Under the pieces are notes generated by a model, which saw only the letters and a program-made list of their open reading frames with translations, had not been told where the DNA came from and did not search any database. From a virus: DNA of 21,490 nucleotides. Positions 13,732 through 21,490 of this stretch are shown piece by piece; within the stretch, counting starts at the first letter, position 1; each line of letters opens with the position of its first letter. The position numbers and the translations under genes were made by a program. The stretch is taken from positions 1-21,490 of IMG/VR virus record IMGVR_UViG_3300025120_000663; one strand, given 5' to 3'.

Positions 13732-16700
13732 TTGTATATTATGCCTCTTTCGTATATACGCTTAAGATTTTTCTTAGAAAGCTGATCTTTATATCCCGTT
13801 TCAGGCATGTTATATTCGTCAAGCATGTACGCAAAATCTTGATCCTCTGCAAAAGAACCTTTTCCTGCTTTTGCATCATATTCTTGTTCCATTATTTTTC
13901 TAATTTGTGCTGGAATTTCTCTATAATAACGAACTCTATTTTTTCGTTGATAGTCTTTTTCTGTATCACCTATTTTATATTGACTAACGTCATTTACAGC
14001 CTCTGCTTTAATAATTTGTACTATGTCTCTTAGATATTTTCTTTTCAATGTATCGGTTTCTATGCTTTGATAAAAAGGCGAAATGACCTCGTCAGACAAT
14101 ACATTTTCTATATGATTACCTAACAGTGCTTTTGCTTCATTATCTAGTTGAGGATCAAGTGTTCTTCGTGGAGCAACTTCAACCCAATCAAACTGCAATC
14201 TATTTAACTCATTTTCTGCGTAGTTTCTACGTTCTTCAAATGTAACTCCTGTAATTTGTTTAAGTATCGGATTTACATTTCTTAACGGTATTGTTTTAGT
14301 TGTTGATTGCATAGCCTCTCTAGGATTAAGAGGTGAATACAAAATAGGATCATCTGTTGGCACAGGTAGACTACGTGTTGCCTGTTTAAACAGATAAGGC
14401 CAAAATTGTAAATCTTCATTTAGCGGTACATTTATATATGCTGGGTCATACTGAGCATATATATCTTTAATCATTCCCCCACCAACAGCAAAAGAACCTA
14501 AATAGTTACCTAAAAATTTAGCTACTCCTGCTTCAATCCTATCCGTGCCTTTTGCTTCTGCTGTTTCACCAAGCAGTAATTTAACAGAACCATCAATAAT
14601 ATCTAGCCCCGTGCCAGACCGAAACTGACTACCAGTCAATGCTTCAATTGCCTCTCTAGTATTTACTTTTTCAAGAGCAACACGGTCATTATCATGTAAT
14701 GGAGGAAGACCGTACTCTGTTTCAAATACACCGCCGGGTTTTCCTAAACGATAAAGCATATCTGCTATGTAAGCAGGAGCCATAAATGGTCCAAGAGCAG
14801 CTTTAGCATTTACTACACCACCTGAAGTTGGGTCTTTATACTCATAGAATTTAGTGTTCTCATCACCCATATGTACACGCATAGCAAAGAAAGCACCTAT
14901 TGTAGCAATACCGCTAAACTGCTTGCCCATTCTTATAGACATAGCCTGTGATCCACCGCCAGTTTTATTTAATATGCCACCCATGTTTAGCACACCTAAA
15001 ATGGGAGTATGTTCATATACAAACCTAAACTGATTTATTAAGTAACGTGGGAATGGTACAACTGCTGATCCAAAAGTACTGCTTGCACCTTCAATAAAGG
15101 TATCAGCAAAAGAATTAAAAAATCCTTCTCTTCCTTTAAATTTTCCTGTTTGGTAGGTAAAATCTAAAGCCTCGTCCATAGCACGAGCAATAGCCTTTTC
15201 ACCTACAAACCCAAACTTTTCTTTCTTTAAGAGATCGCTAAGACCGTTTATTCCTTGCTTTTTAAATATACCATCTGGGTCAATAGAAATCATTTTATCT
15301 ATTTCCCGTGAAAATATAGCAGACTTAAACATGTTGTCTGACATAGTGTTAAAAGTATTAGAAAATCTAGCTGCTCTTAAAAGTGGGCTAGTTTCTGCAC
15401 CAGTTAGATTTGCAATATCTCCTAACTCTCTAAATAATTCTTGTGCTTGTTGCGAATTACCCAAGCGTGGATCACGAAGCATTTTTGTTAAAATAGCTGT
15501 TTCTTGTGACTGCATACCAAAAAACATATCATCAAATAAAATACCTTTACCACCCGCCTTCATTTGTGCAACACCAGTACGAACAGAAAAGTCTGCCGCA
15601 GCCTTGAGTTCTTTATTTCCAAAAGCAGATACTTGTTTTAGTTTTCCACCAGCATAATTTATAGAACCAGTTCCTAAATTTTCTAGAGAATATACATAGT
15701 TTCTCCAAAGTCCGTTTGTAGTATTTCTAACAGTTGTTGCTGCCTGTACAGTCATAAAACCAATACGTGTTTTATTTAACGCAGTAATAAAATTACCAAC
15801 ACCCAGTAAATTAAACGCCGAAGAATCTAGTTCTTTTAATTTAACATAAGCAGTTTCGGTCCTAGAGCCTAAGTCAATAAGTGATCTATCAATTTGAGTA
15901 AGACTTTCTTTAAGTTCATTTGAGGCGGCTCTAGAAAGTCTACCCTGTGCGCCAAGTTTAGCACCTGCCTCTGATATATCTGCTACATAGAATGCACTAA
16001 ACTGATCAAGTGTTATGCCGTGATCTTTCATAATCTTTAACATACCGTCAGTGCTAATTTGACCACCCTTTAATCCACGAGCAATGCGAGAAGTAATACG
16101 CTCTTTTGCGTCTTCCTTACTGCCTTTAACTACACCTTCTTTTGGGCCAATTTTTCGCATTGTTTGAGTTGCTGCTGCAGCGATATTTTTTATCTCCATT
16201 TCTTGAAGACTTGTTGTTAGGTTTTCATAACGAGAAAATGCTTTTTTGCGAGTACCTGTTAACTTTTTCTTTATCTTTTGTCCTTCTTCAATAGCACCTT
16301 CGGTTGTCTCTTTTAATGACAACTTTAGCATCTCTTCATTTTCTTTAGCAATCTTTCCATAAGTTTTGCTATTAAATATTGGACGTGTTTTTTTTGCATA
16401 AGCTGTTTCAATAATTCTTTTCTGTTTACCCAATTCTTTGATTGCGTATTGTTCTGCAACATTAGAACGTATAGTTCTTTGTGCGCCACTAAGTGTACCA
16501 AGAACACCGCCAGTCAAAGCAGACAAGCCTGTTGCCAAACCTACATTAGTTAAATCTACTTCATCGTAGTCTTCTATAGTTTCAACACGAGTTAATTCCT
16601 GTGCGGTCACACCAGCACCCGCACCTATAGCTTCAACTACACTTGCACCGATACCTGTTTTGTAACCACCTTCTTTTACACCACTAGCTATATTAGCAGC

Positions 16701-17258
16701 ACGTTGTCTTAATGAGACACTTACAGGGTCTTCCCCTTTAATTTTTTTAGCAGCACGTTGTCTTGCCGTATCAAATGTTACATCATCTAGTTGTTTCTTT
16801 GTAACTTTTTGACCAGCTTTTTTAGCCGCTTGTTTTACTATTTCACGAATACCTAATTTTACACCCTGCTGTGCAGCAAGTGTACCTGCTTTTGCAGCAC
16901 CAAATGAAAACATACCAGCATAAGTTGAAGGCGCAGTAAAAACGCCACCCAAATAATCTTGAGCAGCATCCAACCCAAAGTCACTATCCATGCGGTCATA
17001 GGTATCCATAAGCCTACCCACACGCAATCTACCTTCATCGTCTGTCTGATTATTTACATAATACAGATCACGCATAGCAGTAACTTCATTTACATTTTGG
17101 TATCTAAAGTGTTCCATAAATGCATCATAAATTTCTTCAGGGCTACCAAGGTCTTTATCCTCACGATCTGCAAGAAATATTTGTGCATCCTCTAAAAACT
17201 TATCATTATTAATAAGAAAGTCTTTATTTAAAACAACTTCATTTAATTCTTCTGCCAT
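13728..17258 (-). CDS. Large probable internal virion/ejection protein, 1176 aa
   Basis: No enzyme domain is recognised, and a lytic transglycosylase motif as in T7 gp16 is not evident. Size, position as last gene of a probable virion block, and composition (long Ala/Gly-rich helices, e.g. GLATGLSALTGGVLGTLSG around residues 237-255, charged coiled stretches 270-350, and a C-terminal KR-rich tail) suggest a podovirus internal protein that enters the host envelope on infection. A motif RQRAA is duplicated 18 residues apart (about 166-188). The start ATG 17258 has only a weak ribosome site and lies 1 base after the stop of the upstream -1-frame extension, so coupled translation is likely. A tape-measure-like role is an alternative. 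Confidence 0.6.
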   Translation of the reverse strand: MAEELNEVVLNKDFLINNDKFLEDAQIFLADREDKDLGSPEEIYDAFMEHFRYQNVNEVTAMRDLYYVNNQTDDEGRLRVGRLMDTYDRMDSDFGLDAAQDYLGGVFTAPSTYAGMFSFGAAKAGTLAAQQGVKLGIREIVKQAAKKAGQKVTKKQLDDVTFDTARQRAAKKIKGEDPVSVSLRQRAANIASGVKEGGYKTGIGASVVEAIGAGAGVTAQELTRVETIEDYDEVDLTNVGLATGLSALTGGVLGTLSGAQRTIRSNVAEQYAIKELGKQKRIIETAYAKKTRPIFNSKTYGKIAKENEEMLKLSLKETTEGAIEEGQKIKKKLTGTRKKAFSRYENLTTSLQEMEIKNIAAAATQTMRKIGPKEGVVKGSKEDAKERITSRIARGLKGGQISTDGMLKIMKDHGITLDQFSAFYVADISEAGAKLGAQGRLSRAASNELKESLTQIDRSLIDLGSRTETAYVKLKELDSSAFNLLGVGNFITALNKTRIGFMTVQAATTVRNTTNGLWRNYVYSLENLGTGSINYAGGKLKQVSAFGNKELKAAADFSVRTGVAQMKAGGKGILFDDMFFGMQSQETAILTKMLRDPRLGNSQQAQELFRELGDIANLTGAETSPLLRAARFSNTFNTMSDNMFKSAIFSREIDKMISIDPDGIFKKQGINGLSDLLKKEKFGFVGEKAIARAMDEALDFTYQTGKFKGREGFFNSFADTFIEGASSTFGSAVVPFPRYLINQFRFVYEHTPILGVLNMGGILNKTGGGSQAMSIRMGKQFSGIATIGAFFAMRVHMGDENTKFYEYKDPTSGGVVNAKAALGPFMAPAYIADMLYRLGKPGGVFETEYGLPPLHDNDRVALEKVNTREAIEALTGSQFRSGTGLDIIDGSVKLLLGETAEAKGTDRIEAGVAKFLGNYLGSFAVGGGMIKDIYAQYDPAYINVPLNEDLQFWPYLFKQATRSLPVPTDDPILYSPLNPREAMQSTTKTIPLRNVNPILKQITGVTFEERRNYAENELNRLQFDWVEVAPRRTLDPQLDNEAKALLGNHIENVLSDEVISPFYQSIETDTLKRKYLRDIVQIIKAEAVNDVSQYKIGDTEKDYQRKNRVRYYREIPAQIRKIMEQEYDAKAGKGSFAEDQDFAYMLDEYNMPETGYKDQLSKKNLKRIYERGIIYK
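16693..16764 (-). repeat. Short direct repeat inside the 1176-aa gene
   Basis: TTAGCAGCACGTTGTCTT (18 bases) occurs at 16693-16710 and 16747-16764, exactly 54 bases (18 codons) apart. It encodes the repeated RQRAA motif. In-frame spacing suggests a small local duplication of an 18-residue helical unit rather than a regulatory repeat. Confidence 0.6.
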
Positions 17259-17259
17259 A

Positions 17260-17553
17260 TTATTTTAATAACACCCCTGCATGTATCATTGCTTGGTTAC
17301 CCTTCATTCCGGGATTAGCGTCCCTTATTGCGTTTTGTACTGCTCTTCTAGCTTTGTTTCTGCTCAATCCACCAGTAGTTTTTCTAAATGCAGCTACAGC
17401 CGCTTGTATGTCAGGTGTATTTAAATTTAAAGTGCCTGTTGTTTTTGTAGTTACTACCACTGAATTATTTGGAAGGTAAGCAGAAACATCTCCACTATTT
17501 CCACCATCTTCATCGTCATCATTACTTTCATCATCTGATGTGTCGTCACTTAC
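17260..17553 (-). CDS. -1-frame C-terminal extension of the 405-aa protein (97 aa)
   Basis: Directly after the A12 run, the -1 frame stays open for 97 codons. It begins VSDDTSDDESNDDDEDGG, an acidic linker typical between domains, then NNSVVVTTKTTGTLNLN, then a basic helical segment (FRKTTGGLSRNKARRAVQNAI). There is no ATG near its beginning. The only candidate independent start is GTG at 17460, without a ribosome site. The simplest reading is that it is fused to the 405-residue protein by frameshifting or is in frame in the true sequence. The stop (17260-17262) is 1 base before the next gene's ATG. Confidence 0.65.
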   Translation of the reverse strand, partial: VSDDTSDDESNDDDEDGGNSGDVSAYLPNNSVVVTTKTTGTLNLNTPDIQAAVAAFRKTTGGLSRNKARRAVQNAIRDANPGMKGNQAMIHAGVLLK

Positions 17554-18767
17554 TTTTTTTTTTTTGTTAGGTTCTTAAATAACTCTGCATCCAGAATATT
17601 ACCATCTGATCTACCAAAAGTTAGTATACCAAAATCCTCTTCCTCAAATCCTGTTTGCTCTGTGCCAATTGCAACTAATTTATCAGATATTTCGTAACCT
17701 TTATTTTCTAAAAACGATTGAATTAGAAAACCAGCTTCCTGCATCATTTCGTCATTACCTGAGTTTTGCATTTTTGCTAAAATAGTAACAGCTTTATTAA
17801 TTTCCATTTGTAACTCAAACGCACCATCTATAGTGTCTTCAATACGTACACGATCACCTAGCATAGTGCTACCAGTTGTCTGTAATTTGTATGTGCTTGC
17901 CACAGCACTTGTTATCATATTAGCATACCTATCAAAATCTGCACCTGAAAATTCTTTTGCTTCACCTGTTTGTTTACGAGTATCCTCTCTTTGCAAAATA
18001 GCTATTTTAGATGCAATATGTTGAATTTTTGGGTCTTTAGATAAATCATTAGGAGTTTCAGTTTGTGCTACTGCGTCCTTCATCAAACCTTGAAAGCGTT
18101 TTACTTCTACTCTAAATGGATCATCTGTACGAATAATTAAATCCGCATCATAACCTGTTGATGCAATAAAGGGTAGTGCTTCGTCAGGATCATCCATTAC
18201 AGTTTCTAAAGCAGCAATGCTTTGTTGTGCTTCGTCTTCAACGGTTGGTCCACCAAAAACTCTATCTAAGAAAGTAGGTTTAACAGGAATGCCAGAATCT
18301 GTTAAATTAACAGGTGTAGGTTTACGGGTAATACCACCAGCAATATTTCTAAATGAGAGATTTGTACCATTAGCAGCAGCCGTGGCATTAATTTCGCTTA
18401 GTTGACTTATACCAAATCTTTTATTTTGATCATATAATCTTTTAGCTTCTGCTTGTGCGCCAGCTAAAGTTTTGGTTTCAATTAGGTACTGTGCAGCACT
18501 AAGAACTTCTTGTGAATTAGCAGATACACCATCAGGTGTTAGACTAGCAGCAAGTGATTTAACTTGTGCCTCATTAGCATCCAGATCATTAATATACTCT
18601 TGCTCAATACGATTTGTTTTTTCAAGGCCATAGGTGCGTAACTGGTCAAGCGTTTTGTTTCTACGATCTTCACCTTTGTCTATTGTTTCAGTAACGCCTC
18701 TAGCTATACCTGCCACAAAATCAGGATCAGTTATATAATCTGCTATATTTTTTAAACCGGCAAACAT
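17550..18767 (-). CDS. Virion-block protein of unknown function, 405 aa, ending at A12 run
   Basis: Not recognised. It is mostly helical (MFAGLKNIADYITDPDF..., then Ala-rich stretches such as VLSAAQYLIETKTLAGAQAE), with a Pro/Gly linker near residues 139-170 and no catalytic motif, signal or membrane segment. The start follows AGGAG and shares a base with the previous stop (TAATG). The zero frame ends in NLTKKKK and TAA because the last codons are read from twelve consecutive A. A -1 slip there continues for 97 codons, giving a product of about 502 residues. Location between small structural-type genes and the giant protein suggests a virion component. Confidence 0.65.
   Translation of the reverse strand: MFAGLKNIADYITDPDFVAGIARGVTETIDKGEDRRNKTLDQLRTYGLEKTNRIEQEYINDLDANEAQVKSLAASLTPDGVSANSQEVLSAAQYLIETKTLAGAQAEAKRLYDQNKRFGISQLSEINATAAANGTNLSFRNIAGGITRKPTPVNLTDSGIPVKPTFLDRVFGGPTVEDEAQQSIAALETVMDDPDEALPFIASTGYDADLIIRTDDPFRVEVKRFQGLMKDAVAQTETPNDLSKDPKIQHIASKIAILQREDTRKQTGEAKEFSGADFDRYANMITSAVASTYKLQTTGSTMLGDRVRIEDTIDGAFELQMEINKAVTILAKMQNSGNDEMMQEAGFLIQSFLENKGYEISDKLVAIGTEQTGFEEEDFGILTFGRSDGNILDAELFKNLTKKKK
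17554..17565 (-). promoter_or_regulatory. A12 homopolymer, candidate slippage site
   Basis: Twelve T on the + strand read as twelve A in the mRNA of the 405-residue gene, 2 codons before its stop. Runs of this length are known to cause ribosomal -1 slips and RNA-polymerase slippage. They are also the commonest place for sequencing length errors. One extra A or a -1 slip joins the gene to the 97-codon extension. Confidence 0.6.
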
Positions 18768-19279
18768 TATGTTCTCCTAGACATTAAACCAGTGTTCTCT
18801 ATTACAGGCTCGTCTTGTACTTCCTGTACAGACTGCTCCTGCACAGGCTCCATCATATCTTTATTATCAGCTTCTGATTGCAACAACTTACCTATAGTTG
18901 CCGTTGTTACAACATTTTGATCAAGTTCCTTGTTATCAGCCAAGCCTGTGTCATAATCTACACCTGCAGCATCACCAATAAGCATCATAGTTTCCATGAT
19001 AACTGGTATCATTAGAATGCCTACATCAACAGAGTGCTTACCTTCCATTACTCCTGTTAGTTGCAAGCTATTAGCAATGGTAGTTAAAGGTACACCAGTT
19101 TTCATTGTGTGAATAAGGTTTTTAGCAAAGGTATCATCTGCTATTTGTGTTATGTAATATTCTGCCGCATCATCTACGTTTGGAATATCAGCAGGTTGCT
19201 GCCAAGGTCTAGCACCCAACTCATGTGTCAAAGACATGCCGGGAATAGGACGATCAAAAGATTGTTCGTTAGGTTGCAT
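18767..19279 (-). CDS. Conserved marine-phage structural-type protein, 170 aa
   Basis: Residues 8-27 (FDRPIPGMSLTHELGARPWQ), 57-83 (a short helix, then VPLTTIANSLQLTGVMEGKHS) and VDVGILMIPVIMETMML (84-100) match a pattern I recall from hypothetical virion-associated proteins of T4-like cyanophages and pelagiphages (PIPG-S-LT..., MEGKHS-DVG). This is from memory and was not searched. The segment 84-103 is hydrophobic but not long or clean enough to be a sure membrane span. The C-terminal 40 residues are acidic and low-complexity. The start follows AAAGGATATGAGA and overlaps the preceding gene by 11 bases. Confidence 0.65.
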   Translation of the reverse strand: MQPNEQSFDRPIPGMSLTHELGARPWQQPADIPNVDDAAEYYITQIADDTFAKNLIHTMKTGVPLTTIANSLQLTGVMEGKHSVDVGILMIPVIMETMMLIGDAAGVDYDTGLADNKELDQNVVTTATIGKLLQSEADNKDMMEPVQEQSVQEVQDEPVIENTGLMSRRT

Positions 19280-19505
19280 TTCTCATATCCTTTATTTCTT
19301 GTCTGTCTTTTTTAATTCTTTGTTGTATCTTTGCTACAATAAAAGCAGGTTCTTTTTCTATATTGTTTTTGTTACTAGACATGTTTGATTTTTTAAGTAA
19401 AGGAGACATCATGCCAGAAGTACTACTAGTTTTTTCTTTTCTGCTTTTAATTTCAGGAAGAGCATCTATTGATGAATATATTTTTGCTGCAGGATTAGTT
19501 ATCAT
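19269..19505 (-). CDS. Small basic hypothetical protein, 78 aa
   Basis: The product starts MITNPAAKIYSSIDALPEIKS, has a Ser/Lys-rich disordered middle (KEKTSSTSGMMSPLLKKS) and a charged C-terminal helix (AFIVAKIQQRIKKDRQEIKD). The AAGGAG ribosome site lies 9 bases before ATG, inside the end of the 661-residue gene, and the ATG overlaps that gene's TGA (ATGA). It overlaps the next gene by 11 bases. The N-terminal IYSS-D-LP pattern looks like small proteins that accompany the 170-residue gene in marine phages, but I cannot confirm this. Confidence 0.6.
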   Translation of the reverse strand: MITNPAAKIYSSIDALPEIKSRKEKTSSTSGMMSPLLKKSNMSSNKNNIEKEPAFIVAKIQQRIKKDRQEIKDMRNAT

Positions 19506-21490
19506 TTAAATTTACTCCTTATAGCCTTATCCATAAAGTAACGAATGTATTTTTTAATACGAGGCTTTGTTGAAACAAACTTTGCAAATGTTTCGCCATA
19601 ATTTCCATACAGATATACCAGCCATTTAGGTGCGTCTTGCTGTAACCATAAACGAAAGCGAACCCAATCTGTGTTACTAGGACCATATACTTCACGAGCA
19701 ACCCAACAGCCAAACAGCCCCTTTTCAATAGCGGCAGAACCAAGTCTACCAATTAAACCACCGATTGCAGACTTAGAAGCAGAACTGTTTGTAGCATCTG
19801 CTAGTGCTGTTTGTGCATCTGCGTCTAGCTGTGCAACTGCAACACTTACCTTTCTGTCTAATTCATTTTCAGCACTTGTCCATGCCCACTCCATAGTGTC
19901 AGCATAGTAACTCCACAGATTATCGTAGGCAGTTTTACTAATATCTAAAACAGCATTTGCATTGAGTTCATTAGCCCTATTAACAGCAGCGGTGTCTGCA
20001 GTAGCAATCTGCCTACGCCACTGAGCATTAGACTGTGCAACTACAAGTTGATTCTGTGCGTTGAATTGATCACGCTGATTATTCATCTCTGCGTTAAAAC
20101 GCTCTACTGTATTAGCTTGACCTGCATTGAACTGTGCCTGTGCATTTTGCTGTGTAGCATTAAACTGTGATGTCTGCTGTCCCAAGTTAGCAAAAAATTG
20201 ATCAACTTGATTTTGACTAGTGGCGTTAAACTGACGTGCTGCATTAGTAGCTGCTGCATCTGTGAACATAGACTGTGTACGTTGTTGTGCTTTAAATAAT
20301 TCTGTTTGCTGCTCATTAGACAGGTTAGCCATATCAAGCTGCATAAAGTTCTGTGCATTGTTTACTGCACTCTGTTGTCTATTGTTTAAGTTAGACGAAT
20401 CCATCTGCGCTAAAGCAGCAGCCTCTGCCATCACCATAGCCTGTGAGTTAGACAGGTTGTTAAGGTTCATTGTATTTGCAGCACGAGAGTTTTCTAGCTG
20501 TACCTGCTGTTCAGCAGTAAAGTTCATGTTAGCAACTTCACTAATCTTAGCAGCGTTTTGAACACGGGATTGAAAGGCTTGGTCAAACTCTTGACCCATA
20601 AATGTCGCACGTTGCTGTGCCGCAAGCATAGCACGTTGCTGCTTGTTTGTCAAGTTCTGTGATTCAAACTGTGCAATAGTCTGTGCATCAGCAGAGGCAA
20701 TTGGTAAAGCAGACTCCATAGCCGCTTGAACCATAGCTTGACCAGCTATAGAAGAAGCACCAAGCCCTCTTTGAGCCATCTGTGCCTGTACACCCCTCAA
20801 TGCACCTGCAGCCCACGCTGGTGGGTTTGTAGCGTCAAAGTTAGCAGTTAACTGTGCAAGCTGACCTTGTACTGTAGCTTGTGTAGATGGTGCAGCTTGT
20901 GCAGCCTGTACCTGTTCAGTAAAGGTGGCAGCAGTCTGTGCGTTAGCTGCGCCAGTAATTAACTCACCAGATTGTATACTTCGTTGTACAGGGCTATTGA
21001 TTAATGTGGCATTACCTTGTGCTTCAGTTAGATTACCTACAGAAGATGCTGTTTGCTGTGCAGCAGTTACTTGTGCGCGAGGATCAGCAACATTAGTCTG
21101 TGCAGCCTGTGTAGCATTCATAGCGGCATCTACAGCAGGTGCAGCCTGTGCAGCACTAAATGTGTTAGCAGCCTTCTCTTGCTCTGCTACTGATTGTGCT
21201 GTCATTGCCATTGCAGTAGGCACAGCTACTTGACCTGTTACAGCCCCACTTCCGGGTGCTACATCTTGACCCGGACCAGTTGGTGTTATAGCAGCTTGTG
21301 TTACACCACCTTCAGGAACTCCGGGTGTAAACATACGTTGCATTGTAGCTTCACCAATTGTGCTAGGTGAAGTTTGTGATGCAGCAGGTGTGGGTGCTGG
21401 TTGTGCTGGCTCTGCTACTTGGTCATACTTCATTTTAGGGCTAGGCTGCATAGGTATAGGTGAAGTACCCGGCGGCAATGACATCACAGG
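19502..21490 (-). CDS. Ala/Gln/Asn-rich hendecad-repeat virion protein, 661+ aa (5' end may lie outside)
   Basis: The frame is open to the right window edge. ATG 21484 is the first plausible start but upstream coding is possible. Residues 1-100 are Pro/Ala-rich. Residues 279-410 are six 22-residue units (L or F at 279, 301, 323, 345, 367, 389, usually followed by x-N-x-Q-Q), and 420-496 are seven 11-residue units starting FNA (420, 431, 442, 453, 464, 475, 486). The C terminus (594-661) is a compact domain beginning CWVAREVYG, then WVRFRLWLQQDAPKWL and PRIKKYIRYFMD, a pattern also seen at the ends of other phage and bacterial repeat proteins. A coiled-coil fibre or tail/portal-associated structural protein is likely. 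Confidence 0.7.
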   Translation of the reverse strand, partial: PVMSLPPGTSPIPMQPSPKMKYDQVAEPAQPAPTPAASQTSPSTIGEATMQRMFTPGVPEGGVTQAAITPTGPGQDVAPGSGAVTGQVAVPTAMAMTAQSVAEQEKAANTFSAAQAAPAVDAAMNATQAAQTNVADPRAQVTAAQQTASSVGNLTEAQGNATLINSPVQRSIQSGELITGAANAQTAATFTEQVQAAQAAPSTQATVQGQLAQLTANFDATNPPAWAAGALRGVQAQMAQRGLGASSIAGQAMVQAAMESALPIASADAQTIAQFESQNLTNKQQRAMLAAQQRATFMGQEFDQAFQSRVQNAAKISEVANMNFTAEQQVQLENSRAANTMNLNNLSNSQAMVMAEAAALAQMDSSNLNNRQQSAVNNAQNFMQLDMANLSNEQQTELFKAQQRTQSMFTDAAATNAARQFNATSQNQVDQFFANLGQQTSQFNATQQNAQAQFNAGQANTVERFNAEMNNQRDQFNAQNQLVVAQSNAQWRRQIATADTAAVNRANELNANAVLDISKTAYDNLWSYYADTMEWAWTSAENELDRKVSVAVAQLDADAQTALADATNSSASKSAIGGLIGRLGSAAIEKGLFGCWVAREVYGPSNTDWVRFRLWLQQDAPKWLVYLYGNYGETFAKFVSTKPRIKKYIRYFMDKAIRSKFK
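20000..20653 (-). repeat. Coding repeat region: six 66-base units, then seven 33-base units
   Basis: At protein level the 22-residue units sit at exact spacing (20258-20653) and are followed, after a 9-residue break, by 11-residue units (20000-20230). 22 is twice 11, so the whole array has hendecad periodicity. DNA identity between units is modest, as expected for an old duplication kept by structure. Confidence 0.75.

Noticed and set aside
13725-14033. Forward-strand 102-residue hydrophobic frame
   Set aside because: Antisense to the C-terminal coding region of the 1176-aa gene, starts inside the terminator T tract and has no ribosome site.
20178-20188. TGTCCCAAGTT resembling a third copy of the dyad
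   Set aside because: Only one arm and the centre match. It encodes part of the Gln-rich repeat protein and the symmetry is lost, so it is likely chance.

Overview
The window is a 21.5 kb piece of a double-stranded DNA phage genome, most likely a marine podovirus of the HMO-2011 type (named after a SAR116 phage; related phages infect roseobacters and SAR11). The best single reason is the family A DNA polymerase, which carries a DnaJ-like zinc-finger insert (two CxxCxGxG motifs) between its exonuclease and polymerase domains. This is the described hallmark of HMO-2011. Supporting signs are the split T7-like primase and helicase, a T7-type endonuclease I, a B12-dependent ribonucleotide reductase, MazG and DUF3310. 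No rRNA, tRNA or cellular housekeeping gene is visible. A quick count on sampled lines gives about 40% GC. The host was not determined. An alphaproteobacterium with access to cobalamin is an inference.

Layout. Positions 1-13,700 are one forward-strand block. It runs: small hypothetical genes, a SleB-like cell-wall hydrolase, a sigma70-like promoter with a dyad, DUF932, tyrosine integrase, primase, DnaB-like helicase, endonuclease VII, DNA polymerase, an SSB-like acidic-tailed protein behind a second promoter, a Cas4/RecB-like Fe-S nuclease, endonuclease I, small genes, DUF3310, class II ribonucleotide reductase, a row of tiny overlapping genes, and MazG. Positions 13,705-13,726 are a two-way terminator. 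Positions 13,728-21,490 are a reverse-strand block of probable virion genes. In transcription order these are a hendecad-repeat protein, two small proteins that resemble marine-phage structural genes, a 405-residue protein with a frameshift-type extension, and a 1,176-residue protein that is probably an internal or ejection protein.

How it works together. The forward block makes nucleotides (reductase, MazG), replicates DNA (primase, helicase, polymerase, SSB-like) and recombines or resolves it (Fe-S nuclease, two unrelated Holliday-junction nucleases, integrase). No phage RNA polymerase is seen. The promoter-like sites match host sigma70 consensus (TTGACT/TTGACA, 17 bp, TATAAC), so host polymerase probably transcribes the phage. 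Many genes overlap by 1-20 bases, so translational coupling is likely.

Most worth checking: (1) an A12 run at the end of the 405-residue gene, where a -1 shift opens a 97-residue extension that ends 1 base before the start of the giant virion gene; (2) a perfect 15-17 bp dyad at 794-808 and again at 2842-2858, bracketing DUF932 and the integrase; (3) a strict 22/11-residue repeat in the 661-residue protein; (4) a nested, SD-led internal start in an HTH-DUF6447 fusion.
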